The notes below the pieces were generated by a model. That model did not search any database. It saw only the letters and a program-made list of their open reading frames with translations, and had not been told where the DNA came from. Positions 45,760 through 54,449 of a stretch of 64,000 nt of DNA are shown here, in pieces. Position 1 is the stretch's first letter; each line of letters begins with the position of its first letter. The translations under genes and the position numbers were made by a program. This DNA is from 66-474 sp964489055 (lineage in GTDB: Bacteria > Pseudomonadota > Gammaproteobacteria > Xanthomonadales > Rhodanobacteraceae), in assembly GCA_964489055.1 (NCBI GenBank), contig CAZAXF010000006.1, forward strand, positions 16,159 to 80,158, written 5' to 3'.

Positions 45760-47421
45760 ATGGACAGTTACCAACGTTTGATCGACGGCCTTGACATGCG
45801 GCCGGCGACCGAACGCCCGCACCGCGGCGGGGCCAAGGCCATTCGCTCGGCCGTGGCCGGCCTGCCGCTGGCCAACCCGGCGCAGGCCGCAAGCGAGGTC
45901 GAACAGCTTCTGGACGGCCTGCTGGGCTCGGCCTGGGTCGGCGCGGAGCGGATCGCGGCGCTGGAAGACCTGCGTCGCCCGGTCAGCGCGCTGTGCGCGG
46001 ACGTGGAACGCCGCATCGGCGCCGAGTCCCACCCGCTGCCGCAGGCCAGCGCCGAATGGGCGGCCAGCGCGCAGCGGTTGCAGGGGAAGCTTGTCAGCGG
46101 CTACGCGATCGCGTTGTACGAGCTGTGCGCGCCGGACGGCAGGCTGCCGCGTTTTCGCGGCAAACACGCGGCCACGGCAGCCGTACGCGGACTGGTGCAC
46201 GCCGACACGGCGCTGCTGTGGGCGTATCGCCTGTACAGCGCGCCGCCTGCGGGCCTGTGGCAGCGCGCGCACACCCTGTATGCGTTTGCCCGCGACCTGG
46301 ACATCGCCACCCGCGGAATCGCCGACGACCTTCCCGGCGGCCAGCGCCAGACCGCGCACGATGCCTACGCACAACTCGTACTGCTGGCCATCTGCAACCC
46401 GTATCGGTTCTCCACCCGCGAACTGGACGAAGCCCGCCAGGTTTGTCGCGCCATGGCGCCGCTGTGTGCGTTCACGCGCGAAGGCGGCACCGGATTCGCG
46501 GTCGATACCGGCTCCGATGCGGGTCCGGGCTACATTCCCGAGGAGCGCGTGGACGCGGGATCCGGGATGCTGTCGGTCGATGTGGCCCCGGTCGAACAGG
46601 CGCTCGATGAACGCGTGGCGCTGCTGCCGGGGCACGAGGGCGTGCTGGACCTGCCACTGCCCGACGGCGGGCGCGTGAGCACCAGCGCCCGTTTCGTCAA
46701 TCACCTGCGCGCCGGCTGGGGCAAGGCGCCGCGCGGCCACAAGCGTCTTTCGGCCACCCACGCGCTGGACATCGTGGTCGGCATGCACGCGCTGCACTAT
46801 GCGCTGGCCGGCGACATCGACTTCGCCACCTTCGTGCGCCAGGTGCACGGCGACGCCATTACCGTCGGGCGCCACGACCTGCCCACCTCGTGGATGGCCG
46901 CGTCCGACACCGCCCGGCCGCGGGTGTTCCGCGGCGAAGTGCTCGACCAGAGCGAAGGCGGGTACCGCATGCGGTTGCCACTGGCGAGCGGCCTGCGCCT
47001 GCGCATCGGCGACCTGATCGGGCTGGCCCCGGTGGTCGACGGTGCCGACGCCCACGACTGGATGGTCGGCGTGATCCGCTGGTTGCGGCACGATGGCGAC
47101 AGCGTGTTGCTGGGCATCGAACTGCTGCGGCGTACCGCGCGCGCGGCCGGCGTGCGGGCCCTGACCGCCGGGGGCGAGGCGCTGACGCCGCAGCGCGCGG
47201 TGGAGCTTGTCGATGGCACGGACACCGAACAGTTGTCGCTGCTGGTCAGCCATCCGTTCGCCGGGGGCGTCGCCGCGGTCGAGGTCGCGCTGCCGCGGCT
47301 GGCGTCCGACTGGAGCTCGCGCCCGGCGGTTGGAAGCTGGCGCCCCCGCAACGTGGAGGCGCTCGGTCCAAGCTGCTTTCGGGTTACCCTTGCACCTCGG
47401 GACGACGAGGCCGGCGACTGA
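45760..47421 (+). CDS. Conserved hypothetical protein with C-terminal PilZ-like domain
   Basis: A 553-residue soluble protein without signal peptide. The first ~380 residues are helical and Ala/Leu/Arg-rich with no motif I can name. From ~385 a stretch reads RPRVFRGEVLDQSEGGYRMRLPLASGLRLRIGDLIGL, which fits the PilZ pattern (basic residues, then DxSxxG, then a barrel), suggesting c-di-GMP binding. The ATG at 45760 follows GGGGGAT. Standing alone, divergent from the cardiolipin synthase gene, about 210 bases before kdsB. It could be an effector of the diguanylate cyclase encoded in the same window, but that is inference. Confidence 0.65.
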   Translation: MDSYQRLIDGLDMRPATERPHRGGAKAIRSAVAGLPLANPAQAASEVEQLLDGLLGSAWVGAERIAALEDLRRPVSALCADVERRIGAESHPLPQASAEWAASAQRLQGKLVSGYAIALYELCAPDGRLPRFRGKHAATAAVRGLVHADTALLWAYRLYSAPPAGLWQRAHTLYAFARDLDIATRGIADDLPGGQRQTAHDAYAQLVLLAICNPYRFSTRELDEARQVCRAMAPLCAFTREGGTGFAVDTGSDAGPGYIPEERVDAGSGMLSVDVAPVEQALDERVALLPGHEGVLDLPLPDGGRVSTSARFVNHLRAGWGKAPRGHKRLSATHALDIVVGMHALHYALAGDIDFATFVRQVHGDAITVGRHDLPTSWMAASDTARPRVFRGEVLDQSEGGYRMRLPLASGLRLRIGDLIGLAPVVDGADAHDWMVGVIRWLRHDGDSVLLGIELLRRTARAAGVRALTAGGEALTPQRAVELVDGTDTEQLSLLVSHPFAGGVAAVEVALPRLASDWSSRPAVGSWRPRNVEALGPSCFRVTLAPRDDEAGD

Positions 47422-47629
47422 AGGAGGGGCCATCAATGGTGTGGAATATGCGCGGCGCAGGCGTGTGCCTGGAAACCCGGCGGTTGCGTGGCGGCGATGC
47501 ACGGATCGTCGCACGTGCGTGCGCGCCGCGCGGGGCCCGCACGGGCGCGCCGTCGCGTGGCCCGCTGGGCGGCGCGGCTGAATGGATGCGTCACGCCGCA
47601 CCGGCACCCGGGCCGAAAGCGGTCACGGC

Positions 47630-48412
47630 GTGAGCGCGGCGCCTGCGTTCATCGTGGCGATTCCGGCGCGCTACGCCTCCACGCGCCTGCCCGGCAAGCC
47701 GTTGCGGCCGCTGGCCGGCGAACCGCTGATCGCACACGTGGCCCGTCGCGCACGCGCAGCCGGTGCTGCGGCCGTGGTGGTGGCAACCGACGATCGCCGC
47801 ATTGCCGATGCGCTTGCAGGCACCGGCGTCGAGGTCTGCATGACAAGCGCCGGACACGCCTGCGGCAGCGATCGCCTGGCCGAATGCGCACGCGCCCTTG
47901 CCTGGCCCGACGATGCCATCGTGGTGAACCTGCAGGGCGATGAACCGTTTGCGCCGGCTTCCGGCATCCGCGCCGTTGCCACCGCGCTGGTGGAAGACGC
48001 CGCCCCGATGGCGACGCTCGCGACGCCGGTAGCATCCGCCCACGAGTGGTTCGACCCCGCCTGCGTGAAGGTCGTGCGCGCCGCCGATGGCCGCGCGCTG
48101 TACTTCTCGCGCGCGCCGATCCCGTGGGCGCGCGATGCACTGGCGCAGGACCGCGGCCGTGTGCCCGAAGGCGTGGAGGTGCTGCGCCATATCGGCATCT
48201 ACGCGTATCGCGCCGGATTCCTCAAGGCCTTCGCGCAATTGCCGCGCACGCCGCTGGAATGCACCGAATCACTCGAGCAATTGCGCGCGCTGGAGCACGG
48301 CCACGCCATCGCCGTACGCATGGCGCCCGAGCCGTTTCCGCCCGGCGTTGACACCGCGCAGGACCTGGCGCGCGCCGAACAGCGACTGGCCCGTGGAGGA
48401 GCGCCGGCATGA
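47630..48412 (+). CDS. kdsB: 3-deoxy-manno-octulosonate cytidylyltransferase (CMP-KDO synthetase)
   Basis: A 260-residue enzyme that activates KDO as CMP-KDO for lipopolysaccharide inner core synthesis. FIVAIPARYASTRLPGKPLRPLAGEPLIAHVARRA is the nucleotidyltransferase signature; HACGSDRLAE, VVNLQGDEPF and the C-terminal LECTESLEQLRALEHGHAIAVRMA are KdsB-specific. The GTG at 47630 places the start close to the usual N-terminus; an in-frame ATG at 47582 would add 16 residues. The stop overlaps the phosphatase start (ATGA). Confidence 0.94.
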   Translation: MSAAPAFIVAIPARYASTRLPGKPLRPLAGEPLIAHVARRARAAGAAAVVVATDDRRIADALAGTGVEVCMTSAGHACGSDRLAECARALAWPDDAIVVNLQGDEPFAPASGIRAVATALVEDAAPMATLATPVASAHEWFDPACVKVVRAADGRALYFSRAPIPWARDALAQDRGRVPEGVEVLRHIGIYAYRAGFLKAFAQLPRTPLECTESLEQLRALEHGHAIAVRMAPEPFPPGVDTAQDLARAEQRLARGGAPA

Positions 48413-48924
48413 TCCAGCCACCACCCGGAATCCTGTTCGTGTGCCTTGGCAACATCTGCCGCTCACCGACCGCCGCGTTCGTGATGCACGAGACCCTGCG
48501 CCGTCGCGGGCTGGCGATACCGGTGGCCTCGCGCGGCCTGGGCGACTGGCACGTGGGGCAGGGCGCCGACCCGCGCACCGTACGCGTGGCCCGTGAAGCG
48601 GGATTCGACCTTTCGCCGCACCGTGCACGCCAGTTCCACGACGACGACTTCCATGAGTTCGCCAGCGTGCTGGCGGTCGATCGCGCAACCCTCGCCGAGT
48701 TGCGCCGGCGCGTGCCCGACGGTCTGCCCACGCCCGAGCGCTTTCTTGTCGCGGCGGGACTGGCGTCGCCGGAGTCGCGCAGCGAAGGCGACATTGCCGA
48801 CCCCTACACCGGCACGCTCGACGACTTCCGCGACGTGCTGGACCTGATCCGCCGCGGCGCCGAGGCGTTGACCGAGCGCCTGGTCCAGGCCGCCGGCGAA
48901 CCGCCCGAGGTGCCCCCGACGTGA
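48409..48924 (+). CDS. Low-molecular-weight protein-tyrosine phosphatase
   Basis: A 171-residue LMW-PTP. The P-loop CX5R is VCLGNICRSPTA near the N-terminus (C11-R17 region), and the general acid Asp lies in DIADPYTGTLDDFRDVLDLI. Related proteins dephosphorylate bacterial tyrosine kinases that control exopolysaccharide export, though no such kinase is adjacent. Overlaps kdsB by 4 bases at its start and the next gene by 4 bases at its end (GTGA), forming a three-gene unit. Confidence 0.93.
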   Translation: MIQPPPGILFVCLGNICRSPTAAFVMHETLRRRGLAIPVASRGLGDWHVGQGADPRTVRVAREAGFDLSPHRARQFHDDDFHEFASVLAVDRATLAELRRRVPDGLPTPERFLVAAGLASPESRSEGDIADPYTGTLDDFRDVLDLIRRGAEALTERLVQAAGEPPEVPPT

Positions 48925-50372
48925 CCGGCGACCGTCCCTTCGACGCCCCGCAACCCGACCCGCACGCAATCGTGCCGGAACTTCCCGAGGGCCTGCACTG
49001 GGTGAACCGCCGCGACGGCCTGCGCCTTGGCGCCTTGCGCGGGCGTATCGTGCTGCTGTTGTTCTGGAACGGCACCAGCGCCAGCAGTGCCAACCTCGTC
49101 GACGAATTGCGCGTACTGGAAAACCGCTTTCCCGGCGCGTTCGCGCTGATCGCCGTGCACACCCCGCGCTACGCCTCGCAGCAATCGGACACCGCGGTGC
49201 TCAAGGCCGCGCACCGCCTGCGGCTGCGCGCGCCCGTGGTCAACGACGCGCGCTGGCAGGCCTGGAGGCGCTTCCAGGTGACGGCCTGGCCTACGTTGCT
49301 GGTGATCGATCCCGAAGGGCAGCTCGCCGCGCGCCTGGTCGGCGAGGGTCAGTTGCGCGCCATCGAGGACGCCGTCGTGCAGATGCGCGATCCCGGCACC
49401 AGCCCCGCAGTGGCAGACCCCGTCCAGGACGTGCGGCCCGAGCCGGCCGGCACGCTGCGCTTTCCGGCGCACGCGCTGGCCACGGCCGAACGGCTCTTCA
49501 TCAGCGACACCGGGCACCATCGCGTGCTCGAATGCACCCACGAAGGGCGCGTGCTGCGCCAGTTCGGCTCCGGCACGCCCGGCAACTGGGACGGCCAGCT
49601 TTCCGCCAGCGGCTTCAACGCGCCACAGGGCCTGGCGTGGGAGCCGCGCGGCACGCTGTACGTGGCCGACACCGGCAACCACAGCGTGCGCCGCATCCGG
49701 CTGGATACCGGCGAGGTGGATACCGTGCTCGGCACCGGGCGCGCCGCGCGCGGCCCGGTCGAGGACCAGGGCTCCGGCTCGCGGGTGGCGATCAACGCCC
49801 CCCAGGCGGTTGCCGCGGGCGCCGACGTGATCTACGTCGCGGCCACCGGCCAGCACCAGATCCTGCGCGTCCACCTTGCCGACCAGCGGGTGGAGACCCT
49901 GGCCGGCGACGGACGCGCCGAAGTGCGCGACGGCATCGGCGGGCAGTCCTCGCTGGCCCAGCCGGCCGCACTGGCGCTGCTTCCGGGCCAGTTGCTGATC
50001 GCCGACACCGGCGGCAACGCCATCCGCCGCCTGCGCCTGGCCGACCTGGCGGTCAACACCCTGGCCGGCACCAGTCCGTGGGAGCCCGGCAAGGCCGACG
50101 GCGCCGGCAACGAAGCCCGTTTCGCGTTCCCGGCCGGACTCGCCGCCAGCGATGAACGCGTATTCGTGGCCGACACCTGCAACAACCGCCTGTGCCGGCT
50201 TGATCCCTACAGCGGCACGGTGACCACCGTGGACCACGACGCCCCCCTGCACGAACCCCAGGGCCTGTCGTTCGCCGCCGGCCACCTGTGGGTCGCCGAC
50301 CGCAACGAACACGCCGTCCTGCGGGTCGATCCCGAACACGGCACCTGGCGCCGCGTGCCGGTGGACGAATAA
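48921..50372 (+). CDS. Thioredoxin-fold / NHL-repeat protein (NHLRC2-like)
   Basis: A 483-residue protein with a thioredoxin-like N-terminal domain (~20-160) and an NHL beta-propeller (~175-480). The thioredoxin part keeps the fold landmarks (RIVLLLFWNGTSASSANLVDELRVLE, and the cis-Pro in VTAWPTLLVID), but the CxxC active site is lost (SASS), so it is not a redox enzyme of the usual type. The propeller repeats are clear: LFISDTGHHRVLECTHEG, LYVADTGNHSVRRIRLDTG, LLIADTGGNAIRRLRL, VFVADTCNNRLCRLDP, LWVADRNEHAVLRVDP. No signal peptide. The GTG start overlaps the phosphatase stop. Same architecture as eukaryotic NHLRC2; function unknown. Confidence 0.85.
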   Translation: MTGDRPFDAPQPDPHAIVPELPEGLHWVNRRDGLRLGALRGRIVLLLFWNGTSASSANLVDELRVLENRFPGAFALIAVHTPRYASQQSDTAVLKAAHRLRLRAPVVNDARWQAWRRFQVTAWPTLLVIDPEGQLAARLVGEGQLRAIEDAVVQMRDPGTSPAVADPVQDVRPEPAGTLRFPAHALATAERLFISDTGHHRVLECTHEGRVLRQFGSGTPGNWDGQLSASGFNAPQGLAWEPRGTLYVADTGNHSVRRIRLDTGEVDTVLGTGRAARGPVEDQGSGSRVAINAPQAVAAGADVIYVAATGQHQILRVHLADQRVETLAGDGRAEVRDGIGGQSSLAQPAALALLPGQLLIADTGGNAIRRLRLADLAVNTLAGTSPWEPGKADGAGNEARFAFPAGLAASDERVFVADTCNNRLCRLDPYSGTVTTVDHDAPLHEPQGLSFAAGHLWVADRNEHAVLRVDPEHGTWRRVPVDE

Positions 50373-50396
50373 CCACCGCACGCTGACCTTTCCCGT

Positions 50397-50735
50397 CGTC
50401 ATTCCGGGGCCAGCGCGACACTTTCCCGATCGTCGTCACTTCGCGGCCAACGCGACGCGTTCCCCGATTGTCGTCATTCCGGAGCCAACGCGACACCTTC
50501 CCGACTGTCGTCATTCCGGGGCCAGCGCGACACTTTCCCGATCGTCGCCACTTCGCGGCCAACGCGACGCGTTCCCCGATTGTCGTCACTTCGCGGCCAA
50601 CGGGACACCTTCCCGACTGTCGTCATTCCGGGGCCAACGCGACACCTTCCCGACTGTCGTCATTCCGGGGCCAACGCGACAGCTTCCCGACTTGTCGTCA
50701 TTCCGGGGCCAACGCGAAGCGTTGGAACCCGGAAT
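50397..50735. repeat. 37/38-bp tandem repeat array derived from the TCATTCCGGGG palindrome
   Basis: Repeat starts (ATTCCGG or ACTTCGCGG) fall at 50401, 50438, 50476, 50513, 50550, 50588, 50625, 50662 and 50700, spaced 37 or 38 bp. Each reads roughly CGTCATTCCGGGGCCAACGCGACACCTTCCCGACTGT, and some carry an ACTTCGCGG variant. The last unit grades into a full compound palindrome (50697-50815) and a hairpin pair to ~50914. Adjacent units alternate between two variants, a higher-order 75-bp pattern. No unique spacers exist. The 50373-51024 interval has no gene. Confidence 0.85.
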
Positions 50736-51024
50736 CTGCTCTTGATCTTCGATCCAGCGACGTGCGGGAGAGCAGATACCGGGTTCCGTGCTGCGCACGC
50801 CCCCGGAATGACGACATGCTGGTTGGCCTGTTCCGGGCCGCAGCGTGCGCTCCGCGCACGATGACCCGGGGTTCAGCGCCCATCGTGCGCAAAGCGCACG
50901 CTACTGGGTCTCGGCTTGTGTTTCCTTCGGAAGACGAGCCTGCCCATGACGTGCCGCTGATCGGGGTTGCGCACAACGCCCGACCAAGGTTCGGCACGTT
51001 GCGCGCCACGGCTACAATAACGCC

Positions 51025-52845
51025 ATGCCTTCCCACGCCGCGGCCTTCGACGGCAAGGCCTTCGTCCGCACGCTCACCGGTTCGCCCGGCGTCTACCGCA
51101 TGTTCGACGCCGACGACACGCTGCTGTACGTCGGCAAGGCGAGCAACCTCAAGAAGCGGGTCGGCAGCTACTTCCTGAAGCCGCAACTGGAGCCGCGCAT
51201 CGCCTCGATGGTCTCGCGCATCGCGCGCATCGAGGTCACGCTCACGCGCACCGAAAGCGAAGCCCTGCTGCTGGAGGCGCAGCTCATCAAGTCGCTCAAG
51301 CCGCGCTACAACATCATGTTGCGCGACGACAAGAGCTACCCCTACATCTTCGTTTCCGAGGACGAGTTCCCGCGCATCGTGTTCCACCGCGGCCCCAAGC
51401 GCGAAAAGGGCCGCTACTTCGGCCCGTACCCCAGCGCCCACGTGGTGCGCGAAAGCCTGGCGCTGATGCAGAAACTGTTCAAGGTGCGCAGCTGCACCAA
51501 CAGCTATTTCCGCAACCGCACGCGCCCGTGCCTGCTGTACCAGATCGGCCGCTGCAGCGGGCCGTGCGTCGGGCTGATCGACAAGGACGAATACGCCGAG
51601 GACGTGCGCCACGCGGTGATGTTCCTGGAAGGCCGCAACGACGCCGTGCTCGACGACCTGGTGGCCCGGATGGAAGCGGCCAGCGAGCGCCAGGACTACG
51701 AACGCGCGGCGCGCCTGCGCGACCAGGTCGCCATGCTGCGCAGCCTGCACGGTCGCAGCTACGTGCGCGGCGCGCAGGCCGACATGGACGTGCTGGCCTG
51801 CCGCGTCGAGGCCGACGTCGCCTGCGTCACCGTGATGTTCTTCCGCAACGGCGTCAGCCTCGGCTCGCGCAACTTCTTCCCCAAGCTGGCGCTGGATGCC
51901 GACGAAAAACAGGTGCTGGGGCAGTTCATCGCCCAGTACTACCTCGACCAGGCGCCGCCCGCCGAAGTGGTCTGCGACCGCGAACCCGCCGACGCCGCTG
52001 GCCTGGCCGAAATGCTGTCCGCGCGCCGCGAGCACGGCGTCGCGTTGAAATGGCGCGTGCGCGGTGAACGCGCGCGCTTCGTGGAGCTGGCCACGCGGAA
52101 CGTCGGCGCCGCGTTGCTGGCGCGCCTGGCCGGCCGCCAGACCCTGCAGACGCGTTTCGAGGCCCTGCGCGAACTGCTGCAGTTGCCGGCACCACCGCTG
52201 CGGCTGGAATGCTTCGACATCAGCCACACCATGGGCGAAGCCACCGTCGCATCGTGCGTGGTGTACGGCCCGGAAGGCCCGCAGAAACAGCACTACCGTC
52301 GCTTCAACATCCGCGAAATCACCGGCGGCGATGACTACGCCGCGATGCGCCAGGCGCTGGAACGCCGCTTCAAGCCGCTGGCGCGCGGCGAGGGCGAACC
52401 ACCCGACGTGCTGCTGATCGACGGCGGCAAGGGTCAGGTCCGGCAGGCGCTGGAAGTCCTGCGCGAGCTGGGGCTTGAGGGCATCACCGTGGTCGGCGTC
52501 GCCAAGGGCCCGTCGCGCCGCGCAGGCGAGGAAACCCTGGTGCTGGGCGACAGTGGCCGCGAACTCGAGCCCGGCCCCGATTCCCCGGCGCTGCACCTGA
52601 TCGACGCCGTGCGCGACGAAGCCCACCGCTTCGCCATCACCGGCCACCGCAAGCGCCGCGAAAAGGCTCGCCAGCGCAGCGTCTTCGAAGACATCCCCGG
52701 CATCGGCGCCGCCCGCCGCGCCGCACTGCTGAAGACCTTCGGCGGTCACGCCGGCGTCGTCGCCGCCGGCGTCGAGGAACTGTGCCGCGTGCGCGGCATC
52801 AACCGCGAACTCGCCGAACGCATCCACGCCCACCTGCACGGTTGA
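51025..52845 (+). CDS. uvrC: UvrABC excinuclease subunit C
   Basis: A 606-residue dual-incision nuclease of nucleotide excision repair. The N-terminal GIY-YIG domain begins GSPGVYRMFDADDTLLYVGKASNLKKRVGSYF; a Cys-rich segment (CLLYQIGRCSGPCVG), the UVR motif (ERQDYERAARLRDQVAMLRSL), the RNase H-like endonuclease domain (LECFDISHTMGEATVAS; VLLIDGGKGQV) and a C-terminal helix-hairpin-helix pair (FEDIPGIGAARRAALLKTFGG) follow in order. A TACAAT box at 51011-51016, only 8 bases before the ATG, hints at a near-leaderless transcript. pgsA and the tRNA cluster follow, as in E. coli. Confidence 0.97.
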   Translation: MPSHAAAFDGKAFVRTLTGSPGVYRMFDADDTLLYVGKASNLKKRVGSYFLKPQLEPRIASMVSRIARIEVTLTRTESEALLLEAQLIKSLKPRYNIMLRDDKSYPYIFVSEDEFPRIVFHRGPKREKGRYFGPYPSAHVVRESLALMQKLFKVRSCTNSYFRNRTRPCLLYQIGRCSGPCVGLIDKDEYAEDVRHAVMFLEGRNDAVLDDLVARMEAASERQDYERAARLRDQVAMLRSLHGRSYVRGAQADMDVLACRVEADVACVTVMFFRNGVSLGSRNFFPKLALDADEKQVLGQFIAQYYLDQAPPAEVVCDREPADAAGLAEMLSARREHGVALKWRVRGERARFVELATRNVGAALLARLAGRQTLQTRFEALRELLQLPAPPLRLECFDISHTMGEATVASCVVYGPEGPQKQHYRRFNIREITGGDDYAAMRQALERRFKPLARGEGEPPDVLLIDGGKGQVRQALEVLRELGLEGITVVGVAKGPSRRAGEETLVLGDSGRELEPGPDSPALHLIDAVRDEAHRFAITGHRKRREKARQRSVFEDIPGIGAARRAALLKTFGGHAGVVAAGVEELCRVRGINRELAERIHAHLHG

Positions 52846-52877
52846 TCCGATGGCGGGTTGCGCGGCGCCGCGAGCGC

Positions 52878-53330
52878 TATTCGTGCGCAAAGCGCACGCT
52901 ACGCGGGTTTTCCCTTTCCCTCTGCGAGAAGGTGGCGCGCAGCGCCGGATGAGGGCTCGGCCCGCGCAATGCAGCGCAGCACGCACGCGACCGCTCCCCG
53001 CCCGGCTGCTCGGTGTCAACGCGACAACCTCCCGGTTGTCGTCATTCCGGGGCCAACGCGACAACTTCCTGATTGTCGTCATTCCGGGGCCAACGCGACA
53101 ACTTCCTGATTGTCGTCATTCCGGGGCCAACGCGCAGCGTTGGAACCCGGAATCTGCTCCTGGTCGTTGATCGGTCGGTGCGACGAAGAGCAGATTCCGG
53201 GTTCCGTGCTGCGCACGGCCCCGGAATGACGGCATCCTGGCTGGGTTGTCCCGGGCTCGCAGCGTGCGCTTCGCGCACGATGGTCCGGGCTTCAGCACCA
53301 TTCGTGCGCGAAGCGCACGCTACGGTCCCG
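52878..53330. repeat. Mixed repeats: 38-bp tandem units, TCATTCCGGGG compound palindrome and GCGCACGCTAC hairpins
   Basis: Three 38-bp units (CGTCATTCCGGGGCCAACGCGACAACTTCCTGATT) run from about 53040 into a complete compound palindrome at ~53116-53230 whose ends (GTCATTCCGGGGCC and GGCCCCGGAATGAC) are inverted. A hairpin pair at about 53261-53325 (GCGTGCGCTTCGCGCACGA...TCGTGCGCGAAGCGCACGCTAC) follows. The 52846-53410 interval contains no gene. Confidence 0.8.
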
Positions 53331-53410
53331 GAGGGATCGGCGAACGCACCGCGCCATTCGGGATCCAGGCATGCACCCTTATAGTTGCGCCAGACGACGG
53401 AGTGCCTACC

Positions 53411-54031
53411 TTGCGCATCAACCTGCCCACCTGGCTGACCCTGTTTCGCGTGCTGCTGCTGCCGGTCATGGTGGTGGTTTTCTATTCGCACAGTGCCATC
53501 CATGCGATCCCGCTGCGCTGGGCCAACCTCGGTGCCGTGGTGGTGTTCGCGCTGGCGTCGGTCACCGACTGGCTCGACGGCTGGGTCGCGCGGCGCTGGA
53601 ACATGGAGTCGGCATTCGGCGCGTTCCTGGATCCGGTCGCCGACAAGCTGATGATCGCGGTAACCTTGTTTTTGCTGGTGCAAAGCCACCCGACTTGGGT
53701 GCTGGCGGTCACCAGCGCGGTGATCGTGGGGCGTGAAATCACCGTCTCGGCGCTGCGCGAATGGATGGCGTTCGTGGGCGAGCACCGGCGCGTCAAGGTG
53801 CAATGGATCGGCAAGTTCAAGACCGTGATGCAGATCGTCGCCATCCTGATCCTGCTGTGGGAACGCGACAAGAACACCACCGCGGTCTTCCTGCGCGTGT
53901 GGTATGTCGGCGAGGTACTGCTGGTGATCGCCGCCATCCTCACCATCTGGTCGGGCCTGGCCTACCTGAAGGCCGCCTGGCCGGTGCTGAAGAACGGCGC
54001 CATGCCGCCATCTGACAAGCACGATTCCTAG
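53411..54031 (+). CDS. pgsA: CDP-diacylglycerol-glycerol-3-phosphate 3-phosphatidyltransferase
   Basis: About 206 residues, an integral membrane CDP-alcohol phosphotransferase that makes phosphatidylglycerophosphate. The family motif DG-x2-AR-x8-G-x3-D-x3-D is intact in LDGWVARRWNMESAFGAFLDPVADKLMIA. The TTG at 53411 is chosen (MRINLPTWLTLFRV aligns with the E. coli start MQFNIPTLLTLFRV) with GGAG 8 bases upstream; a GTG at 53402 is possible. Its product feeds cardiolipin synthesis, linking it functionally to the PLD-type gene at 44.1-45.6 kb. tRNA-Gly and tRNA-Cys follow. Confidence 0.93.
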   Translation: MRINLPTWLTLFRVLLLPVMVVVFYSHSAIHAIPLRWANLGAVVVFALASVTDWLDGWVARRWNMESAFGAFLDPVADKLMIAVTLFLLVQSHPTWVLAVTSAVIVGREITVSALREWMAFVGEHRRVKVQWIGKFKTVMQIVAILILLWERDKNTTAVFLRVWYVGEVLLVIAAILTIWSGLAYLKAAWPVLKNGAMPPSDKHDS

Positions 54032-54068
54032 GAGCCTGCGCGCGGGCGATCTGGTGGATTCGCGCCGC

Positions 54069-54097
54069 TTGATCCCCCGACCGGGGCATCGTATCAT
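54069..54097 (+). promoter_or_regulatory. Promoter of the tRNA-Gly/tRNA-Cys cluster
   Basis: TTGATC (54069-54074) and TATCAT (54092-54097) with a 17-bp spacer, 11 bases upstream of the mature tRNA-Gly 5' end; part of the -35/-10 spacer is GC-rich. Confidence 0.5.
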
Positions 54098-54108
54098 CGC
54101 CGGCTCGC

Positions 54109-54184
<76 letters not shown>

Positions 54185-54278
54185 GAGTTTCGAGACCCCG
54201 GCGCGCCGGGGTCTGTCATATCGGGGCCGCGCAACACGGTCCCCATCGGGACGCTGCCCCCCGGGCGCGCCCGCCACC

Positions 54279-54352
54279 GGCCAGGTGGCAGAGTGGTCAT
54301 GCAGCGGACTGCAAATCCGCGTACGCCGGTTCGATTCCGACCCTGGCCTCCA
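54279..54352 (+). tRNA. cysT: tRNA-Cys (anticodon GCA), integration target
   Basis: 74 nt with encoded CCA. GGCCAGG pairs with CCTGGCC; the anticodon stem GCGGA/TCCGC encloses CTGCAAA (GCA). Its 3' 46 bases, from the anticodon stem to CCA, are repeated exactly at 63474-63519, so it is the attachment site of the element that follows and stays intact after integration. Confidence 0.97.
54307..54352 (+). repeat. attL: 46-bp direct repeat within tRNA-Cys
   Basis: Begins GACTGCAAATCC in the anticodon arm and ends ACCCTGGCCTCCA at the tRNA 3' end; identical to 63474-63519 over all 46 bases, with mismatches immediately outside both ends. Confidence 0.95.
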
Positions 54353-54408
54353 ACAACATCATGTAAAACAACAGTTTAGAGCGGCACTTGTTGGAGCGCA
54401 TTTCCCGT

Positions 54409-54446
54409 GGGACACTCACGGGACACAAGCTGCCAACAAGGGACAA
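54409..54446 (+). promoter_or_regulatory. Putative integrase arm-type sites, left end (GGGACAC x3)
   Basis: GGGACAC at 54409-54415 and 54420-54426 (11-bp period, one helical turn) and GGGACAA at 54440-54446, just inside attL and before the integrase start. The same paired motif occurs just inside attR. Confidence 0.5.
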
Positions 54447-54449
54447 CAA

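Noticed and set aside
50397..50735. Regular 37-38-bp periodicity resembling a CRISPR array
   Set aside because: The whole period is repeated with no unique spacers, there are no cas genes, and the unit is one arm of a dispersed palindrome.
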